From NCBI GenBank assembly GCA_029862045.1, contig JAOTYE010000012.1:47886-111885 (forward strand): a stretch of DNA of 64,000 nt, read 5' to 3'. The DNA comes from Gammaproteobacteria bacterium. GTDB taxonomy: Bacteria > Pseudomonadota > Gammaproteobacteria > Steroidobacterales > Woeseiaceae. Shown in pieces: positions 45,003 to 53,287 of the stretch. A program made the position numbers and the translations under genes. The notes beneath the pieces were generated by a model that was not told the DNA's origin, did no database searches, and saw nothing but the letters and a program-made list of their open reading frames with translations. Each line of letters starts with the position of its first letter. Positions within the stretch are counted from its first letter, which is position 1.

Positions 45003-45194
45003 ATGAAAGCGCGAGCGGTCCTGCGAATGTCGCAGGATGATGGTTGGACAGAGGTTGCTCGCCGCGGAAGCCACCGGCAGCTTCGGCACGCGAGCAAATC
45101 AGGCCGCGTGACCGTGGCAGGAAAGCCTTCTGATGACTTGGCGCCCGGCACTCTGAACAGTATCCTGAAGCTGGCGGACCTTAAGAATGAGTGA
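45003..45194 (+). CDS. hicA: HicA-family mRNA interferase toxin
   Basis: 63 residues with the double-stranded-RNA-binding-like fold expected of HicA. MKARAVLRMSQDDGW aligns end to end with typical HicA starts, and GSHRQLRH holds the catalytic His. GTLNSILKLADL closes the protein as in the family. The gene overlaps hicB by eight bases, toxin first, the usual order. No strong ribosome site is visible before the ATG. Confidence 0.88.
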   Translation: MKARAVLRMSQDDGWTEVARRGSHRQLRHASKSGRVTVAGKPSDDLAPGTLNSILKLADLKNE

Positions 45195-45396
45195 AATTCC
45201 CATGCGATACGCGATTGTCATTGAGGATGCGGGCCGAAATTATTCGGCATATGTGCCAGATTTGCCAGGATGCATCGCTACCGGATCTACTGTTGCGAAG
45301 ACCGAACGAGCGATTCGCGAGGCGATCGGGATGCATCTTGAAGGATTGCGAGCTGAAGAACTACCGATTCCCCCAGCATCCAGTCGGGTCCACTAA
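45187..45396 (+). CDS. hicB: HicB-family antitoxin (short form)
   Basis: 69 residues. It has the HicB core YAIVIEDAGRNYSAYVPDLPGCIATG followed by EAIGMHLEGLRAEELPIPPASS. There is no C-terminal helix-turn-helix or ribbon-helix-helix domain, so DNA binding for autoregulation is not obvious. Possible starts are 45187 or the ATG at 45202 directly before the conserved RYAIVIE. It pairs with the overlapping hicA. Confidence 0.88.
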   Translation: MSEIPMRYAIVIEDAGRNYSAYVPDLPGCIATGSTVAKTERAIREAIGMHLEGLRAEELPIPPASSRVH

Positions 45397-45434
45397 GTTG
45401 AGGTTGCCGCCTGACAGGTCACTGCTCTGACGCC

Positions 45435-45482
45435 TAATGGGGACATTCCTGATTAATTCGTAATTCAGGAATGTCCCCGTTA
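45435..45482. repeat. REP-like palindrome R5
   Basis: TAATGGGGACATTCCTGA and TTCAGGAATGTCCCCGTTA pair around an AT-rich loop, between hicB and the ferredoxin-NADP reductase gene. Confidence 0.85.
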
Positions 45483-45552
45483 ACGTTCAGCAGAAACTTC
45501 AGTTTAACCCCGGTTACAATAAGAAGCTTCGATTCCACCGCGGTTACAACCC

Positions 45553-46578
45553 ATGATTAATACGGATGTCGTCATTGTCGGCGCAGGTCCATGCGGCCTG
45601 TTCCAGGTTTTTGAACTGGGTCTTCTCGGCCTGAAAGCGGAGATTGTCGACTCGATTCGTCAGCCCGGCGGACAGTGCACAGAGCTGTATCCCGACAAGC
45701 CGATCTACGACATCCCCGCCATTCCGGTGTGTACCGGCGAGGAGCTGACACAGCTGCTGATGAAGCAGATCGAACCGTTCAAGTGCGGTATGCACCTTGG
45801 GGAAGAGGTCACCACCGTCGAACGGCAGGACGACGGCAGCTTTGTCGTGGGTACCAGTGCGGGCAAACAGTTTCACGCCAAGGTCGTGGTGATCGCCGGT
45901 GGCGTTGGGTCATTTCAGCCACGGCAAATCAGGGCGACCGGCGCTGAGAACTATGACGGGAGGTCGTTGCACTACCGTGTCAAGGATCCGACGATTTTCG
46001 GGGAGAAGAAACTCGTGATTCTCGGTGGCGGTGATTCTGCACTCGACTGGGTGCTCGAGCTTAACGGCAAGGCCAAACACATATCGCTGGTGCATCGCCG
46101 CGATGAATATCGCGCCGTCGATGCGTCAGTGAATAAAATGCGTGCGCTGGCAGCAGCAGGCGAGATTGACGTTTATGAAAAATCGAAAGCAGTGGAATTC
46201 ATGGGCAAAGACGGCGAGCTCAGCGCGGTCAGGGTAGAAGACAAAGGGGGTGAATCGACAGAAATATCAGCCGATCATGCCCTGGTCTTTTTCGGCTTGG
46301 CACCGAAGCTTGGACCGATTGCCGAATGGGGTCTCGACATGAATCGAAAGACGATCAATGTCAGTCCCGAGACGTTTGAAACGAACGAGCCAGGCATTTA
46401 TGCCGTTGGCGATATCAACTATTACCCGGGCAAGAAGAAACTGATTCTGTGCGGTTTTCATGAAGCGGCGCTGGCTGCATTTGCGATCAAGCAGCGCATA
46501 GAACCTGACAAGAAGGTGCACCTGCAATACACAACGACGAGTCCCATCATGCATGAGCGTCTCGGATTGGATGAATGA
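45553..46578 (+). CDS. Ferredoxin/flavodoxin-NADP reductase, thioredoxin-reductase-like (type 2)
   Basis: Flavoenzyme passing electrons between NADPH and ferredoxin or flavodoxin. 341 residues. FAD-binding VIVGAGPCGL at the N-terminus, QPGGQCTELYPDKPIYDIP, NADP-binding VILGGGDSALDW, HRRDEYRA, and the C-terminal FAD segment YAVGDINYYPG. The CxxC redox pair of true thioredoxin reductase is absent. Its codon use looks like the host's, unlike the neighbouring hicAB, so it may be an older resident stranded among REP elements. Confidence 0.88.
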   Translation: MINTDVVIVGAGPCGLFQVFELGLLGLKAEIVDSIRQPGGQCTELYPDKPIYDIPAIPVCTGEELTQLLMKQIEPFKCGMHLGEEVTTVERQDDGSFVVGTSAGKQFHAKVVVIAGGVGSFQPRQIRATGAENYDGRSLHYRVKDPTIFGEKKLVILGGGDSALDWVLELNGKAKHISLVHRRDEYRAVDASVNKMRALAAAGEIDVYEKSKAVEFMGKDGELSAVRVEDKGGESTEISADHALVFFGLAPKLGPIAEWGLDMNRKTINVSPETFETNEPGIYAVGDINYYPGKKKLILCGFHEAALAAFAIKQRIEPDKKVHLQYTTTSPIMHERLGLDE

Positions 46579-46580
46579 GT

Positions 46581-46651
46581 AATGGGGACATTCTGCTTTT
46601 TCGCGGAAAAACAGAATGTCCCCGATAGCGCCAAAAAAGCAGAATGTCCGC
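46581..46651. repeat. REP-like palindrome R6 plus extra arm, upstream of the transposase
   Basis: AATGGGGACATTCTGCTTTT pairs with AAAAACAGAATGTCCCC (46581-46624). A further half arm GCAGAATGTCC follows at about 46638. The sequence variant ATTCTGC differs from the ATTCCTG arms elsewhere. Confidence 0.8.
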
Positions 46652-46678
46652 AAACTCACTCTCAGTCATGATCATGTC

Positions 46679-47344
46679 ATGGCGAGAACAGCGAGAGCCT
46701 CAAAGGGAAGCATTTGCTATCACGCAATTAATCGCGGCAATGCGCGCTCTACCGTTTATCACGACTCTTCCGACTATGACTCGTTTGTTGACTTGATGAT
46801 CAGGGCATCTGGTCGGATTCCAATGAGAATACTGTCTTACTGCCTGATGCCGAATCATTTTCATCTGGTTCTTTGGCCATATGGGGATGGGGACATGAGC
46901 CGCTGGATACAATGGTTGCTCACAAGTCATGTCCGCCGTTATCACCGCCTGCGAGGAACCTCCGGTCGCATCTGGCAAGGCCGGTTCAAAGCGTTTCCAA
47001 TTCAACAGGATCGTCATCTTTTAGCAGTCATGCGGTATGTCGAGAGAAATCCTGTCCGGGCTAATCTTGTCGAGAGCGCTACCGACTGGCAATGGTCGAG
47101 CCTTGTTCATCAAGACAACACGATATCGCAGACCTTGCTAAGTGTGAGCCCCGTCACAAAACCGCCGGACTGGCTCCGGCTCGTGGATCACCCACAGACA
47201 GAAGATGAAATCTCGGCCCTGCGACGCTGCAGCTTCAAATGTGCGCCTTTTGGATCTGACCACTGGGTTCGCGACACGGCCGCCCAATTGGGCCTGAAAA
47301 GCAGCCTCAGAGGCCCTGGCAGGCCAAAAAAGACACATTCCTGA
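46679..47344 (+). CDS. REP-associated tyrosine transposase (RAYT, Y1_Tnp/IS200-like)
   Basis: Single-strand DNA nuclease expected to act on REP palindromes. 221 residues. It shows YHAINRGNARS, the HUH metal motif in MPNHFHLVLW and, after WQGRFKAFPI, the catalytic Tyr in RYVERNPVRANLV. The start at 46679 (MARTARASKG) matches family proteins. The frame is open from 46616 but that part is REP sequence. The last codons and the TGA stop are supplied by the downstream REP arm. It is the only transposase in the window and probably mobilises or maintains the REP elements listed here. Confidence 0.9.
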   Translation: MARTARASKGSICYHAINRGNARSTVYHDSSDYDSFVDLMIRASGRIPMRILSYCLMPNHFHLVLWPYGDGDMSRWIQWLLTSHVRRYHRLRGTSGRIWQGRFKAFPIQQDRHLLAVMRYVERNPVRANLVESATDWQWSSLVHQDNTISQTLLSVSPVTKPPDWLRLVDHPQTEDEISALRRCSFKCAPFGSDHWVRDTAAQLGLKSSLRGPGRPKKTHS

Positions 47345-47382
47345 TTTCGCAGAAACAGCCGCAATCTAGAATGTCCCCATTT
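47332..47382. repeat. REP-like palindrome R7 at the transposase 3' end
   Basis: GACACATTCCTGATTT (47332-47347) and TAGAATGTCCCCATTT (47367-47382) form an imperfect palindrome that includes the transposase stop codon. Confidence 0.8.
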
Positions 47383-47453
47383 CGCAAAAATCGGCCAGAT
47401 ATTAAAGATTTAGCCCAATCTGCCGCTTAAATAAGGGATAGCTATCACTATTT

Positions 47454-48626
47454 GTGCGAGACAGAATATTGGCGATTTCGACCTATTTGGCCGACGTATG
47501 GTCTGCAACTGAATTCGGCGATCCGGAGCTGTCCGGATATGCAGAAGCGCAGATGCGCAAGGACACGCAACTCGGCGTGCAGACGATGGCGGGATTGTCA
47601 CTCGTCATGCAGCTATGCGTTGCTGTATTCATTCTGGCGCAAGGTCTCAGCAGTCTCTACCTCACCTCAATCCTCCTCTTCGGATTGCTATCGCTGCATG
47701 TGCTGATCTCGGCGGCATTCCTGCGCGATGTCCGCACACTGCATGTTCTCGGCATGACTCTCCTGATCATCGGCGCGTTGTCTCTCACGATTCTCGCCCA
47801 CCGATCCGGCGAGCTGCACATAGGCGTAATGGCGGCTTCCGTAATGCTGTTCGTTGCGATTCCGCTCGTGCCCTGGGCACTGCGCGAAACAATCATCGTC
47901 ATTGGCCTCACCTATGTGTTACTGACGTCGTCGCTCGTTGCCGTACCCGGCCGGTTCACCACTGACTCATTGTGGGCACTGCAACTGCTCGTCCTTGGCG
48001 CTGCGGTCATCGCCGTTGCCATCACGACGCGAAATACGTTTATTCGTAAACAGGACCTGCGTGCCCGCTTCGAACTCGAGAACGCGCACAGCGACATGGA
48101 ATTGCTGTCGATGCAGGACCACTTGACCGGCGCATGGAATCGGCGCTTTCTGTCCGAGAAGTTTGCCGAGTTCGCCCAAAATTGTTGCGCCCAGAAGAAA
48201 GCGCTGCATGTCGCCATTCTCGACATCGACGATTTCAAGGGCATTAACGACGAGTTCGGCCATCAGTTTGGCGACAAGATCCTCATGAGCGTCGCCGATA
48301 TATTTGTGCGACTGCTCGAAGGCAAAGGACGGCTGATTCGACTTGGCGGCGACGAGTTCCAGATCATTTACTGCGGCGATGGTCTCGACGGACTGATCGA
48401 AACTGCGATTGCGAAACTGCAGCAGGAGTTCACCGACGCAGGCCTTGGCAGTGATCGAGTGATTACTTTGAGCGCCGGCATCGTCACTGCAGAGCCCGGT
48501 CAGCCTGCGGATCTCGAATCGCTCTACAAGTCCGCGGATAGCGCGCTGTATCGCGAAAAGCACAACCGTCCGGCATCAAATGGAGGCGTCGGTGCCCTCG
48601 CCCGCACAGGGACGTGGAGACTATGA
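47454..48626 (+). CDS. Membrane GGDEF diguanylate cyclase
   Basis: 390 residues, GTG start. Five or six membrane helices (about 45-185) form an N-terminal sensor of no recognised family; a short coiled linker leads to the GGDEF domain. The active site is RLGGDEF near residue 296, and DHLTGAWNRRFL, DIDDFKGINDEFGHQFGD and the closing KSADSALYREK are typical. There is no RxxD I-site at five residues upstream (EGKG instead), so product inhibition is probably missing. Its stop overlaps the PilM-like gene start as ATGA, linking c-di-GMP synthesis to pilus machinery expression. Confidence 0.9.
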   Translation: MRDRILAISTYLADVWSATEFGDPELSGYAEAQMRKDTQLGVQTMAGLSLVMQLCVAVFILAQGLSSLYLTSILLFGLLSLHVLISAAFLRDVRTLHVLGMTLLIIGALSLTILAHRSGELHIGVMAASVMLFVAIPLVPWALRETIIVIGLTYVLLTSSLVAVPGRFTTDSLWALQLLVLGAAVIAVAITTRNTFIRKQDLRARFELENAHSDMELLSMQDHLTGAWNRRFLSEKFAEFAQNCCAQKKALHVAILDIDDFKGINDEFGHQFGDKILMSVADIFVRLLEGKGRLIRLGGDEFQIIYCGDGLDGLIETAIAKLQQEFTDAGLGSDRVITLSAGIVTAEPGQPADLESLYKSADSALYREKHNRPASNGGVGALARTGTWRL

Positions 48627-49759
48627 GCGTCGTCGCGAAAACCGCAGCATTGTTACGGCCGCGTGCGTCGAGCGTGAAGATCGGTCCAATCGGAATCGAT
48701 TTCGCACTCGAGGCTATTCATCTCGTCCAGCTCGAGGCAACCGCCGGCAAACCACCCGAGGTTCGGGCGCGGGCATCGCTGCCGTTCGACGGCTCCCGTC
48801 GTAAATTACTCGAGAACCCGCATCAATTCCGGACTCTGATCAAGCGCGCGCTCAAAGCTGATCGTTTCTACGGTCGCAAGGCCGTCATCGCCATCCCGCC
48901 CGGCATGTTTCGCACTATCTCGATCAACTACCGGTCCGGGCCTGGAAGAGACCAGGAATCGGCAGCTATTCTCAAGGTCATGAAGGACCGGCTCGATGGC
49001 GATCTGGCCGACTATGTGCTCGACTATCTCCCGGTCAAGAGTCGTTCGAAGAACGATGAACGTCTCGCACTTGTCGCCGTGAGCGAGCGCCAGCCCATCG
49101 TCGATTTTCTGGAGCTTGCACGCAAGGCCCGTCTCGATGTGCAGGCGCTCGAGATCGGTCCGGTCGCGATCAGCCGCGTGGTCAGCGAGCTGGCGCTGGA
49201 AAGTGGCTCCGATAATGTTCTGGTCATCAATTCCGGCCGCAATGCGAGCTTCCTGACAGTAATCTCGGGTACCGACCTGCTGTTCGACCAGGAAGTCGCA
49301 TTCGGTGAAAACAGCCTCATACGCCAGGCGGCAGAAACGCTCGACATGTCCGAGGATATGGCGCGCGACCTCATCCTGCGTGCGGGTGTCCGGTCCGGCA
49401 ACCCCGGCGATGCAGTCGAGGCAACCATTGCAGAGGCCGGCCTCGTGAATACGATATCGGAGATCCTCAAGCCGCAGTTCCTCAAACTCGTCGAAGAAAT
49501 CAAACGCGTTTGCCTCTACGCCGCCGCCGAAACTCGTGGCGGCGTGGTTGGTCAGGTGTACCTTCTCGGCAGCATCGCGCGCTGGCCGGGAACAGCTGAC
49601 CTGCTGAGTACGCTGACGGGCACCAGCGTTGCCAAAATTCCGGACCCGCTCGCTCTGTTTCCGTCCAGTCCCGATAAGAGCCCGGCAGCCGGTACGGCGG
49701 CCCCCGAAATTGTGGTCGCGACGGGCGCCGCCCTCCGGGGGATGCAGATTCATGGCTGA
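48623..49759 (+). CDS. PilM/MshI-like pilus assembly protein
   Basis: 378 residues with an actin-like fold expected from the PilM family. IGIDFALEAIHLVQLE near the N-terminus is the phosphate-1-like strand. KAVIAIPPGMFRTISI, ERQPIVDFLELARKARLDVQALEI and VYLLGSIARWPG follow in order. The protein is cytoplasmic and would bind the N-terminus of the PilN-like product. ATG 48623 overlaps the previous stop; a GTG at 48614 is the alternative. It starts the PilM-N-O-P-secretin block. Confidence 0.87.
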   Translation: MSVVAKTAALLRPRASSVKIGPIGIDFALEAIHLVQLEATAGKPPEVRARASLPFDGSRRKLLENPHQFRTLIKRALKADRFYGRKAVIAIPPGMFRTISINYRSGPGRDQESAAILKVMKDRLDGDLADYVLDYLPVKSRSKNDERLALVAVSERQPIVDFLELARKARLDVQALEIGPVAISRVVSELALESGSDNVLVINSGRNASFLTVISGTDLLFDQEVAFGENSLIRQAAETLDMSEDMARDLILRAGVRSGNPGDAVEATIAEAGLVNTISEILKPQFLKLVEEIKRVCLYAAAETRGGVVGQVYLLGSIARWPGTADLLSTLTGTSVAKIPDPLALFPSSPDKSPAAGTAAPEIVVATGAALRGMQIHG

Positions 49760-50408
49760 CATCGATCTGATTCCGAATGACTATCGCAACTGGCTCGGTC
49801 AGCGGTCGATCGTGGTCAGGTATGTCACCGTCATTGCAACGCTCAACGTATTGGTCTTTGTCGCAACTATCGGGTTCGGGCAGATGGCAGAGCGCGCACA
49901 AGCGAAGGTGATTCAACTCAAGACGGAGAACGCAATCACGCAGCAACAGCAGATTCAGTTGCAACAACTCAAGGAGCAACAGTCCGAGTACGAACGGCAG
50001 TGGACATTGTTGCGCGGCCTTCGTGCCGGTGCGGCGATTGATGACATCTTCTCGCTGATTGATCGGTCGCTGGTCGCTGGCGACCTGTGGTTTCTTGACT
50101 GGAGCTTCCGACGTGCGGGCATAACCGTCGACGGGGAGCAGCGCGGTGTGGAGACTGGTTACTTCATCATCGTCTCGGAAGAAAACGATCCCCTGGCGGA
50201 TCTTGACCTCGAAGTTGAAACGCACATGACCATTCACGGCCAGGCTCGAGATCATCAGGCGCTGTCGAAGTTCGTACGTGCCCTCTTCGAGCAGCAAGAC
50301 ATCAAAGACGTCAACGTGCAAAAGACATCACAGACTGCCTATGCGAACGGTCATGCCGTGGACTTCGATATGACGGTCGTACTCAACAGCGCGTTCAAGG
50401 ACACCTGA
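49752..50408 (+). CDS. PilN/MshJ-like inner-membrane assembly protein
   Basis: 218 residues. The N-terminal cytoplasmic motif DIDLIPNDYR (the INLLP-like peptide that binds PilM) precedes one membrane helix (about 24-45), a Gln-rich coiled coil (about 50-90) and a periplasmic ferredoxin-like domain. Start at ATG 49752, giving an 8-base overlap with the PilM-like gene. The longer frame from 49629 is a shadow of that gene. Confidence 0.88.
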   Translation: MADIDLIPNDYRNWLGQRSIVVRYVTVIATLNVLVFVATIGFGQMAERAQAKVIQLKTENAITQQQQIQLQQLKEQQSEYERQWTLLRGLRAGAAIDDIFSLIDRSLVAGDLWFLDWSFRRAGITVDGEQRGVETGYFIIVSEENDPLADLDLEVETHMTIHGQARDHQALSKFVRALFEQQDIKDVNVQKTSQTAYANGHAVDFDMTVVLNSAFKDT

Positions 50409-50965
50409 TGCAGGAATTGTTACAAAAAATCGATCTGCGTCAGCTGCGCCTCGCATTATTCGGCATTGGCGCAATCCTGACGGTGGCGATGCTGATGGGC
50501 GCCCTGCTACCCAAGGTCAAAACAGCCTGGGCCGCAAATCGCGACGTCAGCGTCCTCGAAGAAGCATCGCAGGACGGCGGTGAGCTTGATCGTCACCTGC
50601 AGGAACAACACGCCCGCATTGAGGACCTGAAGTTCCGTTTGCACGGGGACATGGCAAACCTGCCGGTCAGACAGGTAGAGGCCTACATCATTGGACGTCT
50701 GCAACGCGTTTCGTGGAACAACAATGTTGAACTCGTCAGTGTCGAGCCTTCGACAGGCGAACGGGTACAGATCTTCCAGGAAATTCTCTTCAACGTTCGG
50801 CTGGTAGGCCAGTATAGCGATCTTTACCGCTGGCTTTGGGAGGCGCGAAACGATCTCGGCTATCTGGTCGTCAAGGAGTACGGCCTGACGCGGCACGACA
50901 ATGACGATGACGAGCCAATGTTGGTCGCGGATCTGAGCCTCGCTTCCTACAGGGCGATCCAATGA
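50408..50965 (+). CDS. PilO-like inner-membrane assembly protein
   Basis: 185 residues. A short cytoplasmic start (MQELLQKIDLRQLR), one membrane helix (about 15-37), a coiled coil (about 45-85) and a ferredoxin-like domain. It fits the PilO partner of PilN by size, topology and position, though sequence similarity to named PilO proteins is weak to the eye. The ATG overlaps the PilN-like stop (TGATG), and its own stop overlaps the next ATG. Confidence 0.82.
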   Translation: MQELLQKIDLRQLRLALFGIGAILTVAMLMGALLPKVKTAWAANRDVSVLEEASQDGGELDRHLQEQHARIEDLKFRLHGDMANLPVRQVEAYIIGRLQRVSWNNNVELVSVEPSTGERVQIFQEILFNVRLVGQYSDLYRWLWEARNDLGYLVVKEYGLTRHDNDDDEPMLVADLSLASYRAIQ

Positions 50966-51327
50966 TGACTCGAATGCAACAACTTGCCGTCGCAACCAGC
51001 TTCCTGCTCACGTTGTGTGTTGCCGCGGGCGCGGCGGAGCCGCCGCGGCTCACGCACAATCCGTTCACCCGGCCGCCGTCCCAGGTAACAATCCCCGACC
51101 GGCTCCTGGAGAGGCCCGATGGGTCGACGCAAGAACTGGATTTGCGGGCAACCCTGGTGGCATCGCGAGACAAGCTGGCCAATGTCGCCGGCAAGATCTT
51201 GCGTCCAGGCGACGAGGTTCATGGTTATACGCTTTTGCAGGTCTTCGAAGACCGTGCTGTTTTCACAAGAGAAGGCAACCAGCTAACGATTTACGTCAAG
51301 CCGAATCTGGAACAAGACGATGAGTAG
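50962..51327 (+). CDS. PilP/MshK-like periplasmic protein
   Basis: 121 residues. A signal peptide (cleavage near AAGAAE, residue 25) is followed by a Pro-rich linker with HNPFTRPPSQ and a small beta domain in the PilP/GspC style: LRATLVASRDKLANVAGKILRPGDEVHGYTLLQVFEDRAVF. Such proteins bridge the inner-membrane PilN/PilO pair to the secretin. No lipobox Cys is seen, unlike classical PilP. Overlaps on both sides (ATGA upstream, 8 bases with the secretin). Confidence 0.8.
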   Translation: MMTRMQQLAVATSFLLTLCVAAGAAEPPRLTHNPFTRPPSQVTIPDRLLERPDGSTQELDLRATLVASRDKLANVAGKILRPGDEVHGYTLLQVFEDRAVFTREGNQLTIYVKPNLEQDDE

Positions 51328-52801
51328 TTTTTCAAAAAACACAATGCAACTGTTTGGTCAGTTACTGGCCCTTCTCATCCTTGTGGCGAGTTTGCCAGCC
51401 GGTGCACAGGACGTTGAGCACCGCCTCAGCATGACGATGAAAGATGCGGACCTTGCAGACGTCATGGAAATGATCTCGCGCGAACAGCGCACGAACGTTT
51501 TTGTATCGACAGACAACACCGAACCAGTCTCATTCAGCCTGTACGACATGACCTTGCCCGATGCTATCCGCGCAATTGCAAACGCCGCTGGTCTTGCGGT
51601 CGAATACTACGATGACAACTATTACATCATTGATCGCGACGAGGCCGGCAAGTACGCACCCGATGCGTTGACACGAGTCAGGAGTTTCGAACTGCAGTAC
51701 GTCAAGGTCGAGGAAATGCAGGCCTTGTTGGATCCGTATCTGTCGGAGTACGGCGAAATAACTGTGTTTGCGGACCGCAACATGTTCCTTGTTGAGGATA
51801 CACCCGAGTTTTTGCGGCGAATTTCTGTGCTCGCGAACGAGATCGACGTGGCGCCCACGCAAATACTCATCGAGGCAAAGATCCTTGAGATCACGCTGAC
51901 CGACGAGGACTCTTACGGCCTGGACTGGAGCAAGCTCTTCGACTCCAACGACGGCACTGGCGAGTTCGGCACACAGGGTCTCAGTGATTCGACGAGCGCC
52001 GGGCTGTTTTTCGACTACGCCACACCAGACATTACCGCAACGCTCAATGCACTGACGTCACAGGGGCGGGTACGAACGTTATCGACCCCGAAACTACTCG
52101 CAGTCGAAGGCATAGAGTCTGAGGTAATTATTGGCGACCGTCGTGGCTATTCGGTCACGACAACGATTAACCAGGTCACCACCGAGAGTGTCGAGTTTCT
52201 CGAATCCGGTGTGATCTTGCGTGTTACTCCGCGCGTCGATGAAGATGGCCAGGTCATGATGGACATCAATCCTGAAGTCAGCACCGGCGTCATCGATCCA
52301 ATCACCGGCATACCCTCACAAACGACCACCGAAGTTACGACCAGCATGATCGTGCCGGATGGCAGGACAGTATTCGTGGGCGGCCTTATCAAGCATCGCG
52401 TCGACGAAAGCAAACGTGGCATTCCGGTCATTAGCCGCATTCCCCTGCTTGGCCGCTTGTTTTCGAATCGTAAAAAAATCCATACCAATACCGAGACTAT
52501 CGTGCTCATCACTCCGACCGTCGTCGCGACGGCAATGCCGTCGATAGACGAACGGTCAATCGACAAGATAGAGCAACTCGAACGGGATCAGAGCGAAGAG
52601 GCCGAACGCCTGGACGAAGAGATGGAGAAGTTTTTCGGCGACAAGAGTATCGCGTCGGTCTTACAAGAGGACGATCGCGAAGTAGTGGCTAACGCTACCG
52701 CCCAAAACGAACAGGTGCCAGATGCCGTGGCACCAGGGATACCAGCTGTCCAGTGCGAAGAAAATGACACCGGAAGTATAGAAAACGCCACCTGCAATTA
52801 G
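51320..52801 (+). CDS. Outer-membrane secretin (MshL/PilQ family)
   Basis: Forms the pilus exit channel. 493 residues: signal peptide (about 1-29), an STN-type domain (MKDADLADVMEMISREQRTNVFV, about 38-105), an N1-like domain (about 115-175) and the secretin domain with QILIEAKILEITL, STPKLLAVEG and the family signature VPDGRTVFVGGLIKHR...GIPVISRIPLLGRLF (about 352-390). A charged C-terminal coil follows. The last 47 residues are encoded opposite the end of the hlyIII-family gene and look non-conserved. Confidence 0.92.
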   Translation: MSSFSKNTMQLFGQLLALLILVASLPAGAQDVEHRLSMTMKDADLADVMEMISREQRTNVFVSTDNTEPVSFSLYDMTLPDAIRAIANAAGLAVEYYDDNYYIIDRDEAGKYAPDALTRVRSFELQYVKVEEMQALLDPYLSEYGEITVFADRNMFLVEDTPEFLRRISVLANEIDVAPTQILIEAKILEITLTDEDSYGLDWSKLFDSNDGTGEFGTQGLSDSTSAGLFFDYATPDITATLNALTSQGRVRTLSTPKLLAVEGIESEVIIGDRRGYSVTTTINQVTTESVEFLESGVILRVTPRVDEDGQVMMDINPEVSTGVIDPITGIPSQTTTEVTTSMIVPDGRTVFVGGLIKHRVDESKRGIPVISRIPLLGRLFSNRKKIHTNTETIVLITPTVVATAMPSIDERSIDKIEQLERDQSEEAERLDEEMEKFFGDKSIASVLQEDDREVVANATAQNEQVPDAVAPGIPAVQCEENDTGSIENATCN

Positions 52802-53272
52802 CCCTGCAAGGCTTCCCGACGGAAGGGCTGCAAGAAAAGAATCCGGAAAAAATACGCAGAGCCAGCCCATCATAAGATAAATAATTACCGGCACGATCCG
52901 TGCCCCGCGACGCGGCAACGTCTCCAGGATCATGCCGAATGCGGCCATACCCCAAACAGCTCCCAGCATCCACCAGCGCTGCTCTTCACTCACTGCGACC
53001 ACAATAAACGGTGTGTAGGTCCCGGCGATCAAGAGGTAGATCGCCTGATGGTCGACCTTTTGCAAAACCTCTTTCGCGCCGCCCGAAACGCTGTGATACA
53101 AAGTCGATGCGAGATAGAGCAAAAACAGCGTCACGGCATAGATGGTGTAACTCACGATCTTGCTGAGTTCACCGTCGATCGTCGCCATGGTGATGAGCAC
53201 CGCCCCGCCGACGAGCGCGAAGGAAGCGCCGACGAGGTGACTGATGCTGTTGAATCGTTCGCCGTAATACAC
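52661..53272 (-). CDS. Hemolysin III / PAQR-family seven-helix membrane protein
   Basis: 203 residues, seven hydrophobic segments. It carries the family's putative metal-site motifs: FNSISHLVGASFAL, STLYHSV, VDHQAIYLLIAGTYTPF and the C-terminal HGIWHLFVLGGSVSHY with its His residues. Physiological function in bacteria is unclear despite the haemolysin name. Because the conserved C-terminal His motif lies in the part overlapping the secretin gene, the overlap of 141 bases is real rather than a mis-called stop. Confidence 0.88.
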   Translation of the reverse strand: MYYGERFNSISHLVGASFALVGGAVLITMATIDGELSKIVSYTIYAVTLFLLYLASTLYHSVSGGAKEVLQKVDHQAIYLLIAGTYTPFIVVAVSEEQRWWMLGAVWGMAAFGMILETLPRRGARIVPVIIYLMMGWLCVFFPDSFLAALPSGSLAGLIAGGVFYTSGVIFFALDSWYPWCHGIWHLFVLGGSVSHYFAIVLL

Positions 53273-53287
53273 TGGTGCAATTATACC

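Noticed and set aside
44620..47344. Island as a prophage or integrative element
   Set aside because: No integrase, attachment-site duplication, phage structural or conjugation genes are seen. Only REP elements and a RAYT are present.
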